From positions 1 through 64,000 of the forward strand of contig NZ_CAKAKL010000011.1 in NCBI RefSeq assembly GCF_916619195.1: a stretch of DNA of 64,000 nt, given 5' to 3'. The notes under the pieces are model-generated. The model had not been told where the DNA came from. It searched no databases and saw only the letters and a list, made by a program, of their open reading frames with translations. Every line of letters starts with the position of its first letter. Position 1 is the first letter of the stretch. Positions 8,958 through 17,308 of the stretch are shown one piece after another. The stretch comes from Inquilinus sp. Marseille-Q2685 (GTDB lineage Bacteria; Pseudomonadota; Alphaproteobacteria; DSM-16000; Inquilinaceae). The position numbers and the translations under genes were made by a program.

Positions 8958-10334
8958 ATGGGGCTGCTGAAGGCTGGCGGCATAGCGCTTGGGGTCGGGC
9001 TGCTGCTGATCGTGGGCGGCGCGGCGGGGCTTGCCGCCTATGCCTGGCGGCCGCCGATCGACCCGGTCGACCCGCCGGCGGCGGCCGGCTTCGACCCGGC
9101 GCTGGTCGAGAAGGGCGCCGAGCTGGCCTCGATCGGCAATTGCGGCACCTGCCACACCGCGCCGGGCGGCAGGCCCTTCGCCGGCGGACTGAGGCTGCCG
9201 ACGCCGTTCGGCACCATCGTCAGCACCAACATCACCCCCGACCCCGGGACCGGCATCGGCCGCTGGTCGGAGGCGGCGTTCGGCCGGGCGATGCGCGAGG
9301 GCGTCGACCGCGAGGGCCGGCACCTGTACCCGGCCTTCCCCTACGACCACTTCACCCTGGTGAGCGACGAGGACAACCGGGCGCTCTACGCCTTCCTGAT
9401 GACGCGCCGGCCGGTCGAGGCGCGGGCGCCGGCCAACGACCTGCCCTTCCCGCTGAACCAGCGCTTCGTGCTGGCCGGCTGGAAGCTGCTGTTCCTGCAG
9501 CCCGGCCCCTACAGGCCCGACCCGGCAAGGAACGCCCAGTGGAACCGCGGCGCCTATCTGGCCGAGGGGCTGGCGCATTGCGGCGCCTGCCACACGCCGC
9601 GCAACCTGTTCGGCGCGGAGGAGACCGACCGGCGCTTCGCCGGCGGCGACGCCGAGGGCTGGCACGCCGTGCCGATCGGCCGCGGGTCGCCGGCGCCGGT
9701 GCCCTGGACCGAGGAGTCGCTGTTCCAGTATCTGCGCGCCGGCTGGCACGGGCTGCACGGCACGGCGCAGGGGCCGATGGCGCCGGTGGCCGACAGCCTG
9801 GCCACGGTGCCGGAGGACGACGTGCGGGCGATCGCCGCCTATGTCGCCTCGGTGATCGGCTCCCCGGATGCGGAGGCCCGGAAGCGCGGCGACACCCTGG
9901 CGGAAGCCGCCGCGGTCCCGGCCGGCCCCGGCACCCGCCCGCAATCGGCGGGCAGCCAGACCGTCGCCGCGATTCCCGAGACGGAGAACATCGGGGTCAA
10001 GATCTATGCCAGCGCCTGCGCCGCATGCCACGAGAGCGGCCGCCCCGCCCCCTTCGGCGGCATCGACCTGCGGCTCAGCTCCGCCATCACGGCCGACAGC
10101 CCGGCCAACCTGATCCGCATCATCCGCGGCGGCGTCCCGCCGAGGAACGGCGCCCCCGCCCCGATCATGCCGGGCTTCGCCGCCGCCCTGTCGGACCGGC
10201 AGCTCGTGGCCCTGGCCGACCACCTGCGCGCCCGTTTCGGCGGCGGCCGGCCGGGCTGGGCCCGGTCGGAGCTGGAGGCCACGGTCCGGGCCGCCGGGGA
10301 CGGCGAGGCCGCCGCCGCAGCCGCAAGCCATTAG
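8958..10334 (+). CDS. Membrane-anchored triheme cytochrome c (electron-transfer subunit)
   Basis: Three CxxCH heme sites are visible: CGTCH (from residue 62), CGACH (208) and CAACH (354), giving three cytochrome c domains as in the AdhB-type subunit of membrane dehydrogenases. A hydrophobic N-terminal segment (GIALGVGLLLIVGGAAGLAAYAW) is a signal anchor to the periplasmic face. I chose the ATG at 8958 because it places the signal anchor at the N-terminus after AAGGGA; a TTG at 8877 would add 27 residues. It is followed 9 bases later by the [2Fe-2S] subunit and then the molybdopterin subunit. It most likely takes electrons from that hydroxylase and passes them to the respiratory chain. The exact substrate is unknown. 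Confidence 0.85.
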   Translation: MGLLKAGGIALGVGLLLIVGGAAGLAAYAWRPPIDPVDPPAAAGFDPALVEKGAELASIGNCGTCHTAPGGRPFAGGLRLPTPFGTIVSTNITPDPGTGIGRWSEAAFGRAMREGVDREGRHLYPAFPYDHFTLVSDEDNRALYAFLMTRRPVEARAPANDLPFPLNQRFVLAGWKLLFLQPGPYRPDPARNAQWNRGAYLAEGLAHCGACHTPRNLFGAEETDRRFAGGDAEGWHAVPIGRGSPAPVPWTEESLFQYLRAGWHGLHGTAQGPMAPVADSLATVPEDDVRAIAAYVASVIGSPDAEARKRGDTLAEAAAVPAGPGTRPQSAGSQTVAAIPETENIGVKIYASACAACHESGRPAPFGGIDLRLSSAITADSPANLIRIIRGGVPPRNGAPAPIMPGFAAALSDRQLVALADHLRARFGGGRPGWARSELEATVRAAGDGEAAAAAASH

Positions 10335-10343
10335 GGAGAGGTC

Positions 10344-10850
10344 ATGATCGAGCTCAAGGTCAACGGCCGCCGGCAGACCATCGCCGCCGATCCCGACACG
10401 CCGCTGCTGTACGTCCTGCGCGGGGAGCTGCAGCTGAACGCCGCCAAATACGGCTGCGGCCTGGGGCAGTGCGGCTCCTGCGCCGTGCTGGTCGACGGCG
10501 AGGTGGCGTTCTCCTGCGTCGTCCCGGTGCTGCTGGCGGAGAACAAGGAGGTGACGACGCTGGAGGGGCTGGGCACCGAGGACGAGCCCGGCCCGCTGCA
10601 GCGCGCCTTCATCGCCGAGCAGGCGGCGCAGTGCGGCTACTGCATCCCCGGCATGATGATGCGGGCCCATGCCCTGCTGCGGAAGACCCTGACCCCTTCG
10701 GACGCCGAGATCCGCCGCCAGCTGCAGGGGCATCTGTGCCGCTGCGGCACCCATATGCGGATCCTGCGCGCGATCCGCCGCGCCGCGGAGGAGATGCGGA
10801 GCGCCGACGTCACGCCGCGACGATCGGCGCCGCGGGAGACGGCGCTGTGA
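10344..10850 (+). CDS. [2Fe-2S] small subunit of a molybdenum hydroxylase (IorA/NicA-like)
   Basis: The 168-residue iron-sulfur subunit has a plant-type ferredoxin cluster (YGCGLGQCGSCAVLVDG) and a second, helical [2Fe-2S] domain (CGYCIPGMMM and CRCGTHMRI). This is the small subunit of the two-subunit, FAD-free xanthine-oxidase family (isoquinoline 1-oxidoreductase, nicotinate or aldehyde dehydrogenase). The start has GGGAGAGGTC ahead of the ATG. Its stop overlaps the GTG of the large subunit (GTGA), so the two are translationally coupled. Confidence 0.9.
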   Translation: MIELKVNGRRQTIAADPDTPLLYVLRGELQLNAAKYGCGLGQCGSCAVLVDGEVAFSCVVPVLLAENKEVTTLEGLGTEDEPGPLQRAFIAEQAAQCGYCIPGMMMRAHALLRKTLTPSDAEIRRQLQGHLCRCGTHMRILRAIRRAAEEMRSADVTPRRSAPRETAL

Positions 10851-13084
10851 GCGCCGGCCCCGCGCTGTCCCGCCGCGGCGTGCTGCAGGGCGCCGGGAGC
10901 CTCGTCGTCAGCTTCGCCCTGGCCCCCGCCGGCCTGGCGCAGCAGGCGGCCGAGACGCCGGAGCTGAGCGGCGCCCTGCCCGGCAGCCTGGAGGACGCCC
11001 CCTTCCTGGATTCCTGGATCCGGGTCGATGCCAAGGGCGCGGTCACCGTCTTCACCGGCAAGGCCGAGCTGGGCCAGGGTATCGCCACCGCCCTGCAGCA
11101 GATCGCGGCGGAGGAGCTGGGCCTGTCCTTCGCGACGCCGACCGTCATCACCGCCGACACCGGGCGGACCGCCAATGAAGGCTACACCGCCGGCAGCCAT
11201 TCGATGCAGGACAGCGGCACCGCCATCCGCCACGCCGCGGCCCAGGTCCGGGAGATCCTGCTGGGCGGGGCCGCGCGGCAGATGGGGGCCCCTGTCGACC
11301 GGCTGCGGATCGGGGGCGGCAACGTGGTGGCGCCGAACGGCAACCGCCGCTCCTACGGCACCCTGGCCGCCGCCCTGTCGCTGCACGTCCAGGCCAGGCC
11401 GGACTCGAAGCTGACCGACCCCGCCGCCTTCCGGGTCATGGGCCGGCCGCTGCCGCGGATCGACATCCCGGCCAAGGTGGCCGGCGGCGAGGCCTATGTG
11501 CAGGATCTGCGCCTGCCCGGGATGCTGCACGGCCGGATCGTGCGGCCGCCCGGCACCGGCGCCCGGCTGGCGGCGCTGGACAGCGGCGCGGTCGAAGCCC
11601 TGCCCGGCGTGGTCAAGGTGGTGCGCGACGGCAATTTCCTGGCGGTGGTGGCGGAGCAGGAGTTCCAGGCGATCAAGGCGATGCGGCTGCTGGCCGCCGC
11701 GGCGCAATGGGAAGAGGACGCCAAGCTGCCGGACCAGGCCCGGCTGACGGAGGCGCTGCTGGCGCTGCCGGCGCAGGACTTCCCGATCCTGGACCGGCGC
11801 GCCGCCGTCGTGCCGTCCGGCCGGACGCTGGAGGCCCGCTATTCCCGGCCCTATCTGCTGCACGGGTCGATCGGCCCGTCCTGCGCCGTGGCGCGGCAGG
11901 ATCCGGACGGGCTGCTGACCGTCTGGACCCACACCCAGGGCGTCTATCCCGACCGCAAGGCGATCGCCGAGATGCTGGGACGGCCGCCCGAGCAGGTGCG
12001 CTGCATCCATGTCCAGGGGTCCGGCTGCTACGGCCATAACGGCGCCGACGACGCTGCGGCCGACGCCGCCCTGCTGGCCGCGGCCCTGCCCGGCCGCCCG
12101 GTGCGGGTGCAGTGGATGCGCGAGCAGGAGCATGCCTGGGAGCCCTACGGCCCGGCGATGGTGGCCCAGGCCCGGGCGACGCTGGACGAGACCGGCCGCA
12201 TCGCCGACTGGGACTACGGGGTGTGGAGCAACACCCATTCGATGCGTCCCGGCCCGGCCGGCAGCCTGCTGGCCGCCCGGCACCTGGCCAGGCCCTTCCC
12301 GGTGCCCGCCCCCCGCCCGCTGCCGCAGCCGGAGGGCGGCGGCGACCGCAACGCCATCCCGCTCTACACCCTGGAGAGCGCCCGGGTGGTGCACCACTTC
12401 CTGCCGGACATGCCGCTGCGCATCTCGGCCCTGCGCTCGCTCGGCGCGCAGATGAACGTGTTCGCGATCGAGAGCTTCATGGACGAGCTGGCGCTGGCCG
12501 CCGGCGCCGATCCGGTCGAGTTCCGCCTGAAGCACCTGGACGATCCGCGCGCCCGGGACGTGATTGCCGCCGCGGCCGAGACCTTCGGCTGGAGCCGGGG
12601 CAAGCCGGCCGCGCCGGGGCACGGCCGCGGCTTCGCCTTCGCCCGCTACAAGAACCTGGCCGCCTATTGCGCCGTGGCGGTCGAGGTCGCGGTCGAGCGC
12701 GAGACCGGAGAGGTGCGCGTGCCGCGCGTGGTCGCCGCGGTCGACACCGGCCAGGTGGTCAACCCGGACGGCGTGCGCAACCAGATCGAGGGCGCGGTGC
12801 TGCAGTCGATGAGCTGGACGCTGTACGAAAGCGTCGGCTTCGACCGGGGCCGGATCACCTCGGTCGACTGGTCGACCTATCCGATCCTGCGCTTCGACGC
12901 GGTGCCGGACAGCGTCGAGGTCCGCATCATCGACCGGCCGGGCGCGCCCTTCCTGGGCTGCGGCGAGACCGGCCAGGGCCCGGCCAGCGCCGCCCTGGCC
13001 AACGGCATCGCCGACGCCGCCGGCCAAAGGCTGCGCGACCTGCCGCTGACCGCGGCCAGGATCAAGGCCGTGATCGGGGTGTGA
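10847..13084 (+). CDS. Molybdopterin-binding large subunit of a molybdenum hydroxylase (IorB/aldehyde dehydrogenase-like)
   Basis: The 745-residue catalytic subunit opens with a twin-arginine signal (SRRGVLQGAGSLVVSFALAP), so the folded cofactor-loaded complex is exported. Motifs expected of Mo-hydroxylases include GQGIATALQQIAAEE, QGSGCYGHNGADDAAADA and GCGETGQGPASAALANGI, where the Glu is the catalytic residue. The start is a GTG overlapping the preceding stop. With the triheme cytochrome and the [2Fe-2S] subunit it forms a three-part periplasmic dehydrogenase feeding the respiratory chain. Candidate substrates in the family are N-heterocycles (isoquinoline, nicotinate) and aldehydes; the sequence does not decide among them. 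Confidence 0.88.
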   Translation: MSAGPALSRRGVLQGAGSLVVSFALAPAGLAQQAAETPELSGALPGSLEDAPFLDSWIRVDAKGAVTVFTGKAELGQGIATALQQIAAEELGLSFATPTVITADTGRTANEGYTAGSHSMQDSGTAIRHAAAQVREILLGGAARQMGAPVDRLRIGGGNVVAPNGNRRSYGTLAAALSLHVQARPDSKLTDPAAFRVMGRPLPRIDIPAKVAGGEAYVQDLRLPGMLHGRIVRPPGTGARLAALDSGAVEALPGVVKVVRDGNFLAVVAEQEFQAIKAMRLLAAAAQWEEDAKLPDQARLTEALLALPAQDFPILDRRAAVVPSGRTLEARYSRPYLLHGSIGPSCAVARQDPDGLLTVWTHTQGVYPDRKAIAEMLGRPPEQVRCIHVQGSGCYGHNGADDAAADAALLAAALPGRPVRVQWMREQEHAWEPYGPAMVAQARATLDETGRIADWDYGVWSNTHSMRPGPAGSLLAARHLARPFPVPAPRPLPQPEGGGDRNAIPLYTLESARVVHHFLPDMPLRISALRSLGAQMNVFAIESFMDELALAAGADPVEFRLKHLDDPRARDVIAAAAETFGWSRGKPAAPGHGRGFAFARYKNLAAYCAVAVEVAVERETGEVRVPRVVAAVDTGQVVNPDGVRNQIEGAVLQSMSWTLYESVGFDRGRITSVDWSTYPILRFDAVPDSVEVRIIDRPGAPFLGCGETGQGPASAALANGIADAAGQRLRDLPLTAARIKAVIGV

Positions 13085-13225
13085 GAGACCGTTTGGAATG
13101 CACCTGGCGAGGCCGTCTGACGGCGGACTCGAAGCTTCCGGTGCTCACGCACCCAATGTGCGCTGCGCTCCGGTTCTCGAAACCACCGCCAGCCGACTCA
13201 CGCCAGCGCATTCCAAACGGTCTCT
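13084..13225. repeat. MITE-like palindromic repeat, copy 1
   Basis: A 142-bp element with 18-bp perfect terminal inverted repeats (AGAGACCGTTTGGAATGC and its complement). The interior has a ~55-base stretch shared almost exactly with the copy at 55094-55237. Its first base is the last base of the preceding stop codon. It encodes nothing. Confidence 0.8.
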
Positions 13226-13323
13226 GAGGCATTCATGCCACACTTCTTCCCGTCGCCGCCGCGGATGGGAACGATCTCGCGACCCGCATCGTTTCCAAGT
13301 CTGAAATGGTTACAGGCACGGAG

Positions 13324-13554
13324 ATGAGGATGCTGAAGCCCGCTATGCTTATCCTGGCGGCGGCGCTGTCCCTGGCGGCGTGCGGCCGCGACCCCGGCAC
13401 CCGGGCGCTTTCGGGTGGCGCGATCGGCGCGGGGCTTGGCGCCGGCACCGCCGCGGTCACCGGCGGCAATGTCGGGACCGGCGCGATCATCGGCGGTGTC
13501 GGCGGCGCTGCCGTCGGCGGCCTGACGAACTGCCACGCCGTCGGACGCTGCTGA
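13324..13554 (+). CDS. Small glycine-zipper lipoprotein
   Basis: A 76-residue envelope protein. A hydrophobic leader (MLILAAALSLAAC) ends in a lipobox LAAC, so it is probably lipidated. The rest is a glycine-zipper segment (GGAIGAGLGAGTAAVTGG, GTGAIIGGVGGAAVGG) able to form a membrane-associated helix hairpin. Two further Cys residues are near the C-terminus. ATG codons at 13324 and 13330 are both possible. It is followed by a very strong hairpin terminator. The function of this class (OsmB-like small lipoproteins) is poorly defined. Confidence 0.75.
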   Translation: MRMLKPAMLILAAALSLAACGRDPGTRALSGGAIGAGLGAGTAAVTGGNVGTGAIIGGVGGAAVGGLTNCHAVGRC

Positions 13555-13576
13555 TCCGGAGATCGGCGCATGAACG

Positions 13577-13621
13577 GATCGGGCCTGCGGAGAGCCATCT
13601 CCGCAGGCCCGATCCTGTTTT
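13577..13621. terminator. Strong terminator between convergent genes
   Basis: A 16-bp perfect stem (GATCGGGCCTGCGGAG and its complement) with a 6-nt loop, then CTGTTTT on the plus strand. It separates the plus-strand lipoprotein gene from the minus-strand interrupted gene and could serve both directions. Confidence 0.85.
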
Positions 13622-13638
13622 GACCATAGGGCAGTCCG

Positions 13639-14028
13639 TCAGCGCGTGCCGAGCAGCTGGCGCGCGGCCTCGACCTTCGCCATGCAGCCGGCCTCGTCGC
13701 CGTTCTGCGCCAGCTGGCGGGCGTCCTGCAGATGGGCGGCGAACTGTTCCTGCGGGGACTGCTGACCGGCGCCTTTGAGCGCCTCCCGCTGATGCTCGCT
13801 GGACGCGGCATCGGGCGCGCTTCCGGTGCTGGGCATGGCGCCGGCGGCCCCCTCCTGGCTGCCCTGCATCGTCTGGCTTTGATGAGGGGTGGCCGCGGGC
13901 TGCCCGCTCTGCGCCTCCGCCTACTTGAACTGCATCTCGACATGGTCGATGTCCTGGCGGCAATCGGCCAGGGCCGCGGGGCTCAGCGCCAGGGCCCCCG
14001 CCGCCGAGACGATCAAGGCCCACTTCAT
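13639..14028 (-). pseudogene. Small secreted protein split by an in-frame amber codon
   Basis: A minus-strand gene starts at 14028 with a perfect SD (AGGAGG) and a clear signal peptide (MKWALIVSAAGALALSPAALA), then DCRQDIDHVEMQFK. Codon 36 is TAG (13923-13921). The same frame continues open for another 93 codons, ending AAHLQDARQLAQNGDEAGCMAKVEAARQLLGTR at 13639. Those residues look like the natural continuation of a Gln/Ala-rich periplasmic protein with a conserved-looking Cys. Either the gene is broken by a recent point mutation, or the amber is read through, or the base is a sequencing error. An ATG after the stop (13869) could restart a leaderless 76-residue fragment. Confidence 0.7.
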
Positions 14029-14084
14029 GGTGGTTCCTCCTGTCACATTCATGATTGCCGGATCGACGGGGCCCGGCCGCGACG

Positions 14085-14267
14085 CTAGGACCGGACCTTC
14101 GCCGTCAATTCGGCGAGCCGATCAGCGGGAACCGCGGCGTCGAACGCCGCCATCCGCAGGGCTTCGGACTCATACGCCTCATCCGGCGCATCGCCGGCCA
14201 GGATGACGGTGTAGCTCGTCACCACGACGCCGTTCCCGTCGCAGAGATCGACGACCCGCTCCGGCAT
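14085..14267 (-). CDS. Small hypothetical protein
   Basis: A 60-residue protein (MPERVVDLCDGNGVV...LAELTAKVRS) with GGGAGG ahead of the ATG. It has a short beta-rich first half and an acidic helical second half, with no signal peptide or membrane segment. I do not recognise the family. Neighbours on the same strand are the PRC-barrel gene upstream and the split secreted protein downstream. Confidence 0.55.
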   Translation of the reverse strand: MPERVVDLCDGNGVVVTSYTVILAGDAPDEAYESEALRMAAFDAAVPADRLAELTAKVRS

Positions 14268-14292
14268 GGCGGCCTCCCGGCGCCGGCTTCCG

Positions 14293-14670
14293 TCAGCGCG
14301 GCAACGGTCCCGTCCAGTACGGGCTGATGCCGTAATAGTCGTGGATGTCCTGCTCGTATTCGCGGTTCCAGCGCGGCGGGGCATCGTCGGCATAGACCGG
14401 CGCCCCTTCCAGCTGCTCGCGCGACAGGTTCACGACATAGCCGCCCTGATTGGTGTCGTACTCCAGCGCCGACCACGGCAGCGGATGATACTTCTCGCCG
14501 ATGCCGAGGAAGCCGCCGAAGGACATCACGGCATAGGCGACGCGCCCGGACACCTTGTCGAGCATCACATCGTGGATCTCGCCCAGATGGTCGCCCGCGG
14601 TGTTGTAGACCGCCGTCCCGGCCACCTTGTCGCCGGAGATCAGCGTGGTCGTCTCCTCACGATGCTCCAT
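14293..14670 (-). CDS. PRC-barrel domain protein
   Basis: A 125-residue protein with one PRC-barrel: LISGDKVAGTAVYNTAGDHLGEI, then DVMLDKVSGRVAYAVMSFGGFLG and KYHPLPWSALEYD. This domain occurs in photosynthetic reaction-centre H subunits, RimM and many small stress-linked alphaproteobacterial proteins. The C-terminal tail (YEQDIHDYYGISPYWTG) is typical of the last group. The ATG at 14670 follows AGAGGAG. It is probably soluble and stress- or envelope-linked; the specific role is unknown. Confidence 0.85.
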   Translation of the reverse strand: MEHREETTTLISGDKVAGTAVYNTAGDHLGEIHDVMLDKVSGRVAYAVMSFGGFLGIGEKYHPLPWSALEYDTNQGGYVVNLSREQLEGAPVYADDAPPRWNREYEQDIHDYYGISPYWTGPLPR

Positions 14671-14791
14671 GACCGTCTCCTCTCGTCCCGAATACACGTA
14701 TAACGGGAGGAGACGGCTGCCTGGTTCCTTTCCAGATTGTGCGATTCCGGGGGCCTGCGGGGCTGTTTTCGAATGTAGCCCCGGCCCCGGC

Positions 14792-15193
14792 TCACTCCGG
14801 CTTGAAGTCCAGCGCCACGCCGTTGATGCAATAGCGCAGCCCGCTGGGCGGCGGCCCGTCCTCGAAGACATGGCCGAGATGGCTGCCGCAGGTGGCGCAA
14901 TGGACCTCGATCCGGGTCATGCCGAAGCTGCGGTCGACCGTGGTCTCGACCGAATCCGGCACCGGGTCGTTGAAGCTGGGCCAGCCGGTGCCGCTCTCGA
15001 ACTTCCACTTCGATTCGAACAGTTTGCTGCCGCAGCCGGCGCAGCAGAAGGCGCCGGGCCGGTGCTCGCTCAGCAGGCCGCAGCTGCCCGGCCGCTCGGT
15101 GCCGTGCTGCCGCATCACCCGGTACTGGTCCGGCGTCAGGATGCGGCGCCATTCCTCGTCGCTGCGGGTCACGGGATAGGGTTCGGGCATCAT
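14792..15193 (-). CDS. msrB: Peptide-methionine (R)-S-oxide reductase MsrB
   Basis: It reduces the R-epimer of methionine sulfoxide. The 133-residue protein has the zinc-binding pairs CAGC and CATCG, GTGWPSFNDP, and the catalytic cysteine in LRYCINGVAL. There is no signal peptide, so it is cytosolic, unlike the exported MsrA at 8115. AGGAGATCG precedes the tandem ATGATG start at 15193. Confidence 0.95.
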   Translation of the reverse strand: MMPEPYPVTRSDEEWRRILTPDQYRVMRQHGTERPGSCGLLSEHRPGAFCCAGCGSKLFESKWKFESGTGWPSFNDPVPDSVETTVDRSFGMTRIEVHCATCGSHLGHVFEDGPPPSGLRYCINGVALDFKPE

Positions 15194-15280
15194 CGATCTC
15201 CTGGGCCGGCCCCGGGGGAGGCGGCGGCGTCCCGACCCTGATATAGGGTGGCGACGGCACAGATGGATAGGGAGGACGAT

Positions 15281-16015
15281 GTGGACAGGCAGGATTTCGC
15301 CGGGCGGCGGGTGCTGGTGACCGGCGCCGGCAAGGGCATCGGCCGGGCCACGGCGGTGCTGCTGCACCGGCGCGGCGCCGAGGTGATCGCCGCCACCCGC
15401 AGCCCCGAGGACCTGGCGAGCCTGGAACAGGAGACCGGCTGCCGCGGCATCGCGGTCGATCTGGCCGATGCCGAGGCGACGTGCCGGGCGGCGACCGAGG
15501 CGCTGCCGGTCGATGCCCTGGTCAACTGCGCCGGCACGACGACGCTGGAATCCTTCCTCGACACCTCGGTCGAGACTTTCGACCGGATCATGGCGGTGAA
15601 CGCCCGGGCGCCGATGATCGCGGCCCCGGTGGTGGCGCGCGACCTGATCCGGCGCGGGCAGAAAGGCGCCATCGTCAACGTGTCGAGCGTGTCCTCGATG
15701 ATCGGCCTGCCGGACCACACCGCCTATTGCGCGTCGAAGGGGGCGCTGGACGAGATCACCCGGGTGATGGCGGTGGAGCTGGGGCCGCACGGCATCCGCA
15801 CCAACAGCGTCAACCCGGTGGTGACGCTGACGCCGATGGCGGTGAAGGCGTGGAGCGACCCGGCCAAGTCCGGCCCGATGCTGGGCCGCATCCCGCTGGG
15901 CCGCTTCGCCCAGCCGGAGGAGGTGGCGGAGGTGATCCTCTACCTGCTCGGCGACGCCTCGGCGATGATGAACGGCGCCATCGTGCCGGTCGACGGCGGC
16001 TTCCTCGCCACCTGA
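15281..16015 (+). CDS. SDR oxidoreductase, L-xylulose reductase (DCXR)-like
   Basis: A 244-residue classical SDR. It has the cofactor loop TGAGKGIGRAT, NCAG, the catalytic Ser in NVSSVSS and the YCASKGAL Tyr-Lys pair. The C-terminal part NSVNPVVTLTPM...WSDPAKSGPMLGRIPLGRF closely follows the dicarbonyl/L-xylulose reductase subfamily, which reduces L-xylulose to xylitol with NADPH. I chose the GTG at 15281 because it follows GGGAGGACGAT and gives the family's usual length; an upstream GTG (15248) would add 11 residues. It stands alone; no pentose pathway genes are adjacent. Confidence 0.82.
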   Translation: MDRQDFAGRRVLVTGAGKGIGRATAVLLHRRGAEVIAATRSPEDLASLEQETGCRGIAVDLADAEATCRAATEALPVDALVNCAGTTTLESFLDTSVETFDRIMAVNARAPMIAAPVVARDLIRRGQKGAIVNVSSVSSMIGLPDHTAYCASKGALDEITRVMAVELGPHGIRTNSVNPVVTLTPMAVKAWSDPAKSGPMLGRIPLGRFAQPEEVAEVILYLLGDASAMMNGAIVPVDGGFLAT

Positions 16016-16019
16016 CCGG

Positions 16020-16388
16020 TCAGGACGCCTCGCGGCACACCGCCTCGACATTGTGGCCGTCGGGGTCGAGCAGGAAGGCGCCGTAATAGTCCGGATGGTA
16101 GTGCGGCCGCAGCCCGGGCGCGCCGTGGTCGCAGCCGCCGGCCACGAGGCCCGCCGCATGGAAGCGGTCGACGGTCGCCCGGTCCGGCGCGGCGAAGGCG
16201 ACATGGGTGCCGGTGACGGGACCGTCGTGCAGGCCGATCCAGAAGAAGGCCCGGCGGCCCACGCCATAGCCGGCGAAGGTCTCGCCGTCAGCATAGAGGC
16301 GGGCGATGCCGAGCGGCGCCAGCAGCGCGTCGTAGAAGGCCTTCGACCGCTCGAGATCGCCGACCCGGATGGTGACATGGTCCAGCAT
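16020..16388 (-). CDS. VOC (glyoxalase/bleomycin resistance) family protein
   Basis: A 122-residue protein of the vicinal oxygen chelate fold: MLDHVTIRVGDLERSKAFYDALLAPLG with the metal-ligand His, then THVAFAAPDRATVDRFHAAG, and DPDGHNVEAVCRE at the end carrying the second His/Glu set. The YHPDYYGAFLLDPDGHN signature is common in lactoylglutathione lyase-like proteins of unknown substrate. It converges with the SDR gene 5 bases away and is downstream of another SDR on its own strand. Confidence 0.88.
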   Translation of the reverse strand: MLDHVTIRVGDLERSKAFYDALLAPLGIARLYADGETFAGYGVGRRAFFWIGLHDGPVTGTHVAFAAPDRATVDRFHAAGLVAGGCDHGAPGLRPHYHPDYYGAFLLDPDGHNVEAVCREAS

Positions 16389-16447
16389 TCGCCCCTCCCC
16401 TGCCGTCGCCCGATCATCGCCGATCAGGCGTCCGGCGAGTAGCCCGC

Positions 16448-17200
16448 TCAGGAGGTGAAGCCGCCGTCGACGATCAGCTCGGCGCCGGTGACGAAGGCGG
16501 CCTCCGGGCCGGCGAGATAGGCGACGGCGCCGGCGATCTCCTCGGCCCGGCCGTAGCGGCCGACGGCGATGCCGGGGCCGACGACCTTCGACACCGGGCC
16601 GCCATCCGGATTCATGTCCGTGTCGGTCGGGCCCGGAAGCACGGTGTTGACGGTGATGCCGCGCGGCCCCAGGTCGCGCACCAGGCTGCGGTTGAAACCG
16701 GCCACCGCCGCCTTGGTCAGGCTGTAGACGGAGGCGCCGCCGAATCCCGCATAGCGCGACATCGAGCTGCCGATATGGATGACGCGGCCGCCCGCCGTCA
16801 TGTGCCGCACCGCCTCCTGCGTCGCCACGAACACGCCGGTGACGTTGACCGCGATCATGCGCTGGTAGTCGGCGAAGGACACCTCGTCGATCGGGCCGAC
16901 CAGCGCGATGCCGGCGTTGTTGACCAGGATGTCGAGGCCGCCGAGGGCTTCGGCGGTGCGGGCCACGGCGGCGCGCACCGCCTCGGGGTCGCCGGCATCG
17001 GCCTGGATCGCCACCGCCCGCCCCCCGGCCGCCTGGATGGCGCGGACGACGCCCTCGGCCTTGTCCGGCGAGGCGCTGTAGGTGATGGCGACGGCGGCGC
17101 CGTCCGCCGCCAGCCGCCTGGCGATGGCGGCGCCGATCGAGCGCGAGCCGCCGGTGACAAGGGCGACCTTGCCGGAGAGCGGGGAATGGGTGGCAGGCAT
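16448..17200 (-). CDS. SDR family oxidoreductase (FabG-like)
   Basis: A 250-residue classical SDR: TGGSRSIGAAIARRL cofactor loop, NNAGIALVGPIDEV, catalytic Ser in HIGSSMSRY and YSLTKAAV for the Tyr-Lys pair. It is FabG-like, but PGPTDTDMNPDGG places it among generic 3-oxoacyl-ACP reductase-like enzymes often controlled by a divergent LysR gene. That is the arrangement here. I chose the ATG at 17200 as the family-length start; an in-frame ATG at 17245 adds 15 residues. Substrate unknown. Confidence 0.85.
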   Translation of the reverse strand: MPATHSPLSGKVALVTGGSRSIGAAIARRLAADGAAVAITYSASPDKAEGVVRAIQAAGGRAVAIQADAGDPEAVRAAVARTAEALGGLDILVNNAGIALVGPIDEVSFADYQRMIAVNVTGVFVATQEAVRHMTAGGRVIHIGSSMSRYAGFGGASVYSLTKAAVAGFNRSLVRDLGPRGITVNTVLPGPTDTDMNPDGGPVSKVVGPGIAVGRYGRAEEIAGAVAYLAGPEAAFVTGAELIVDGGFTS

Positions 17201-17266
17201 CTGAGGACACTCCAATGATTGATGGAGTGGATGTCGCATCGGCATTGCCGCATGATTAGCGAGGAA

Positions 17267-17282
17267 TGACTGGAATCAGTCA
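17267..17282. promoter_or_regulatory. Probable LysR operator in the divergent promoter
   Basis: TGACTG-gaat-CAGTCA is a 16-bp interrupted palindrome midway between the divergent SDR and LysR genes, the standard location for a LysR recognition site that also autoregulates. Confidence 0.55.
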
Positions 17283-17308
17283 CAAGCATCCATTGAAGAT
17301 GTGACGCC

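Noticed and set aside
7928-13084. A single 1718-codon plus-strand frame across msrA, cytochrome and hydroxylase genes
   Set aside because: Only its last 745 codons (from 10847) encode a recognisable protein; the upstream part is an out-of-frame reading of msrA and the cytochrome and [2Fe-2S] genes.
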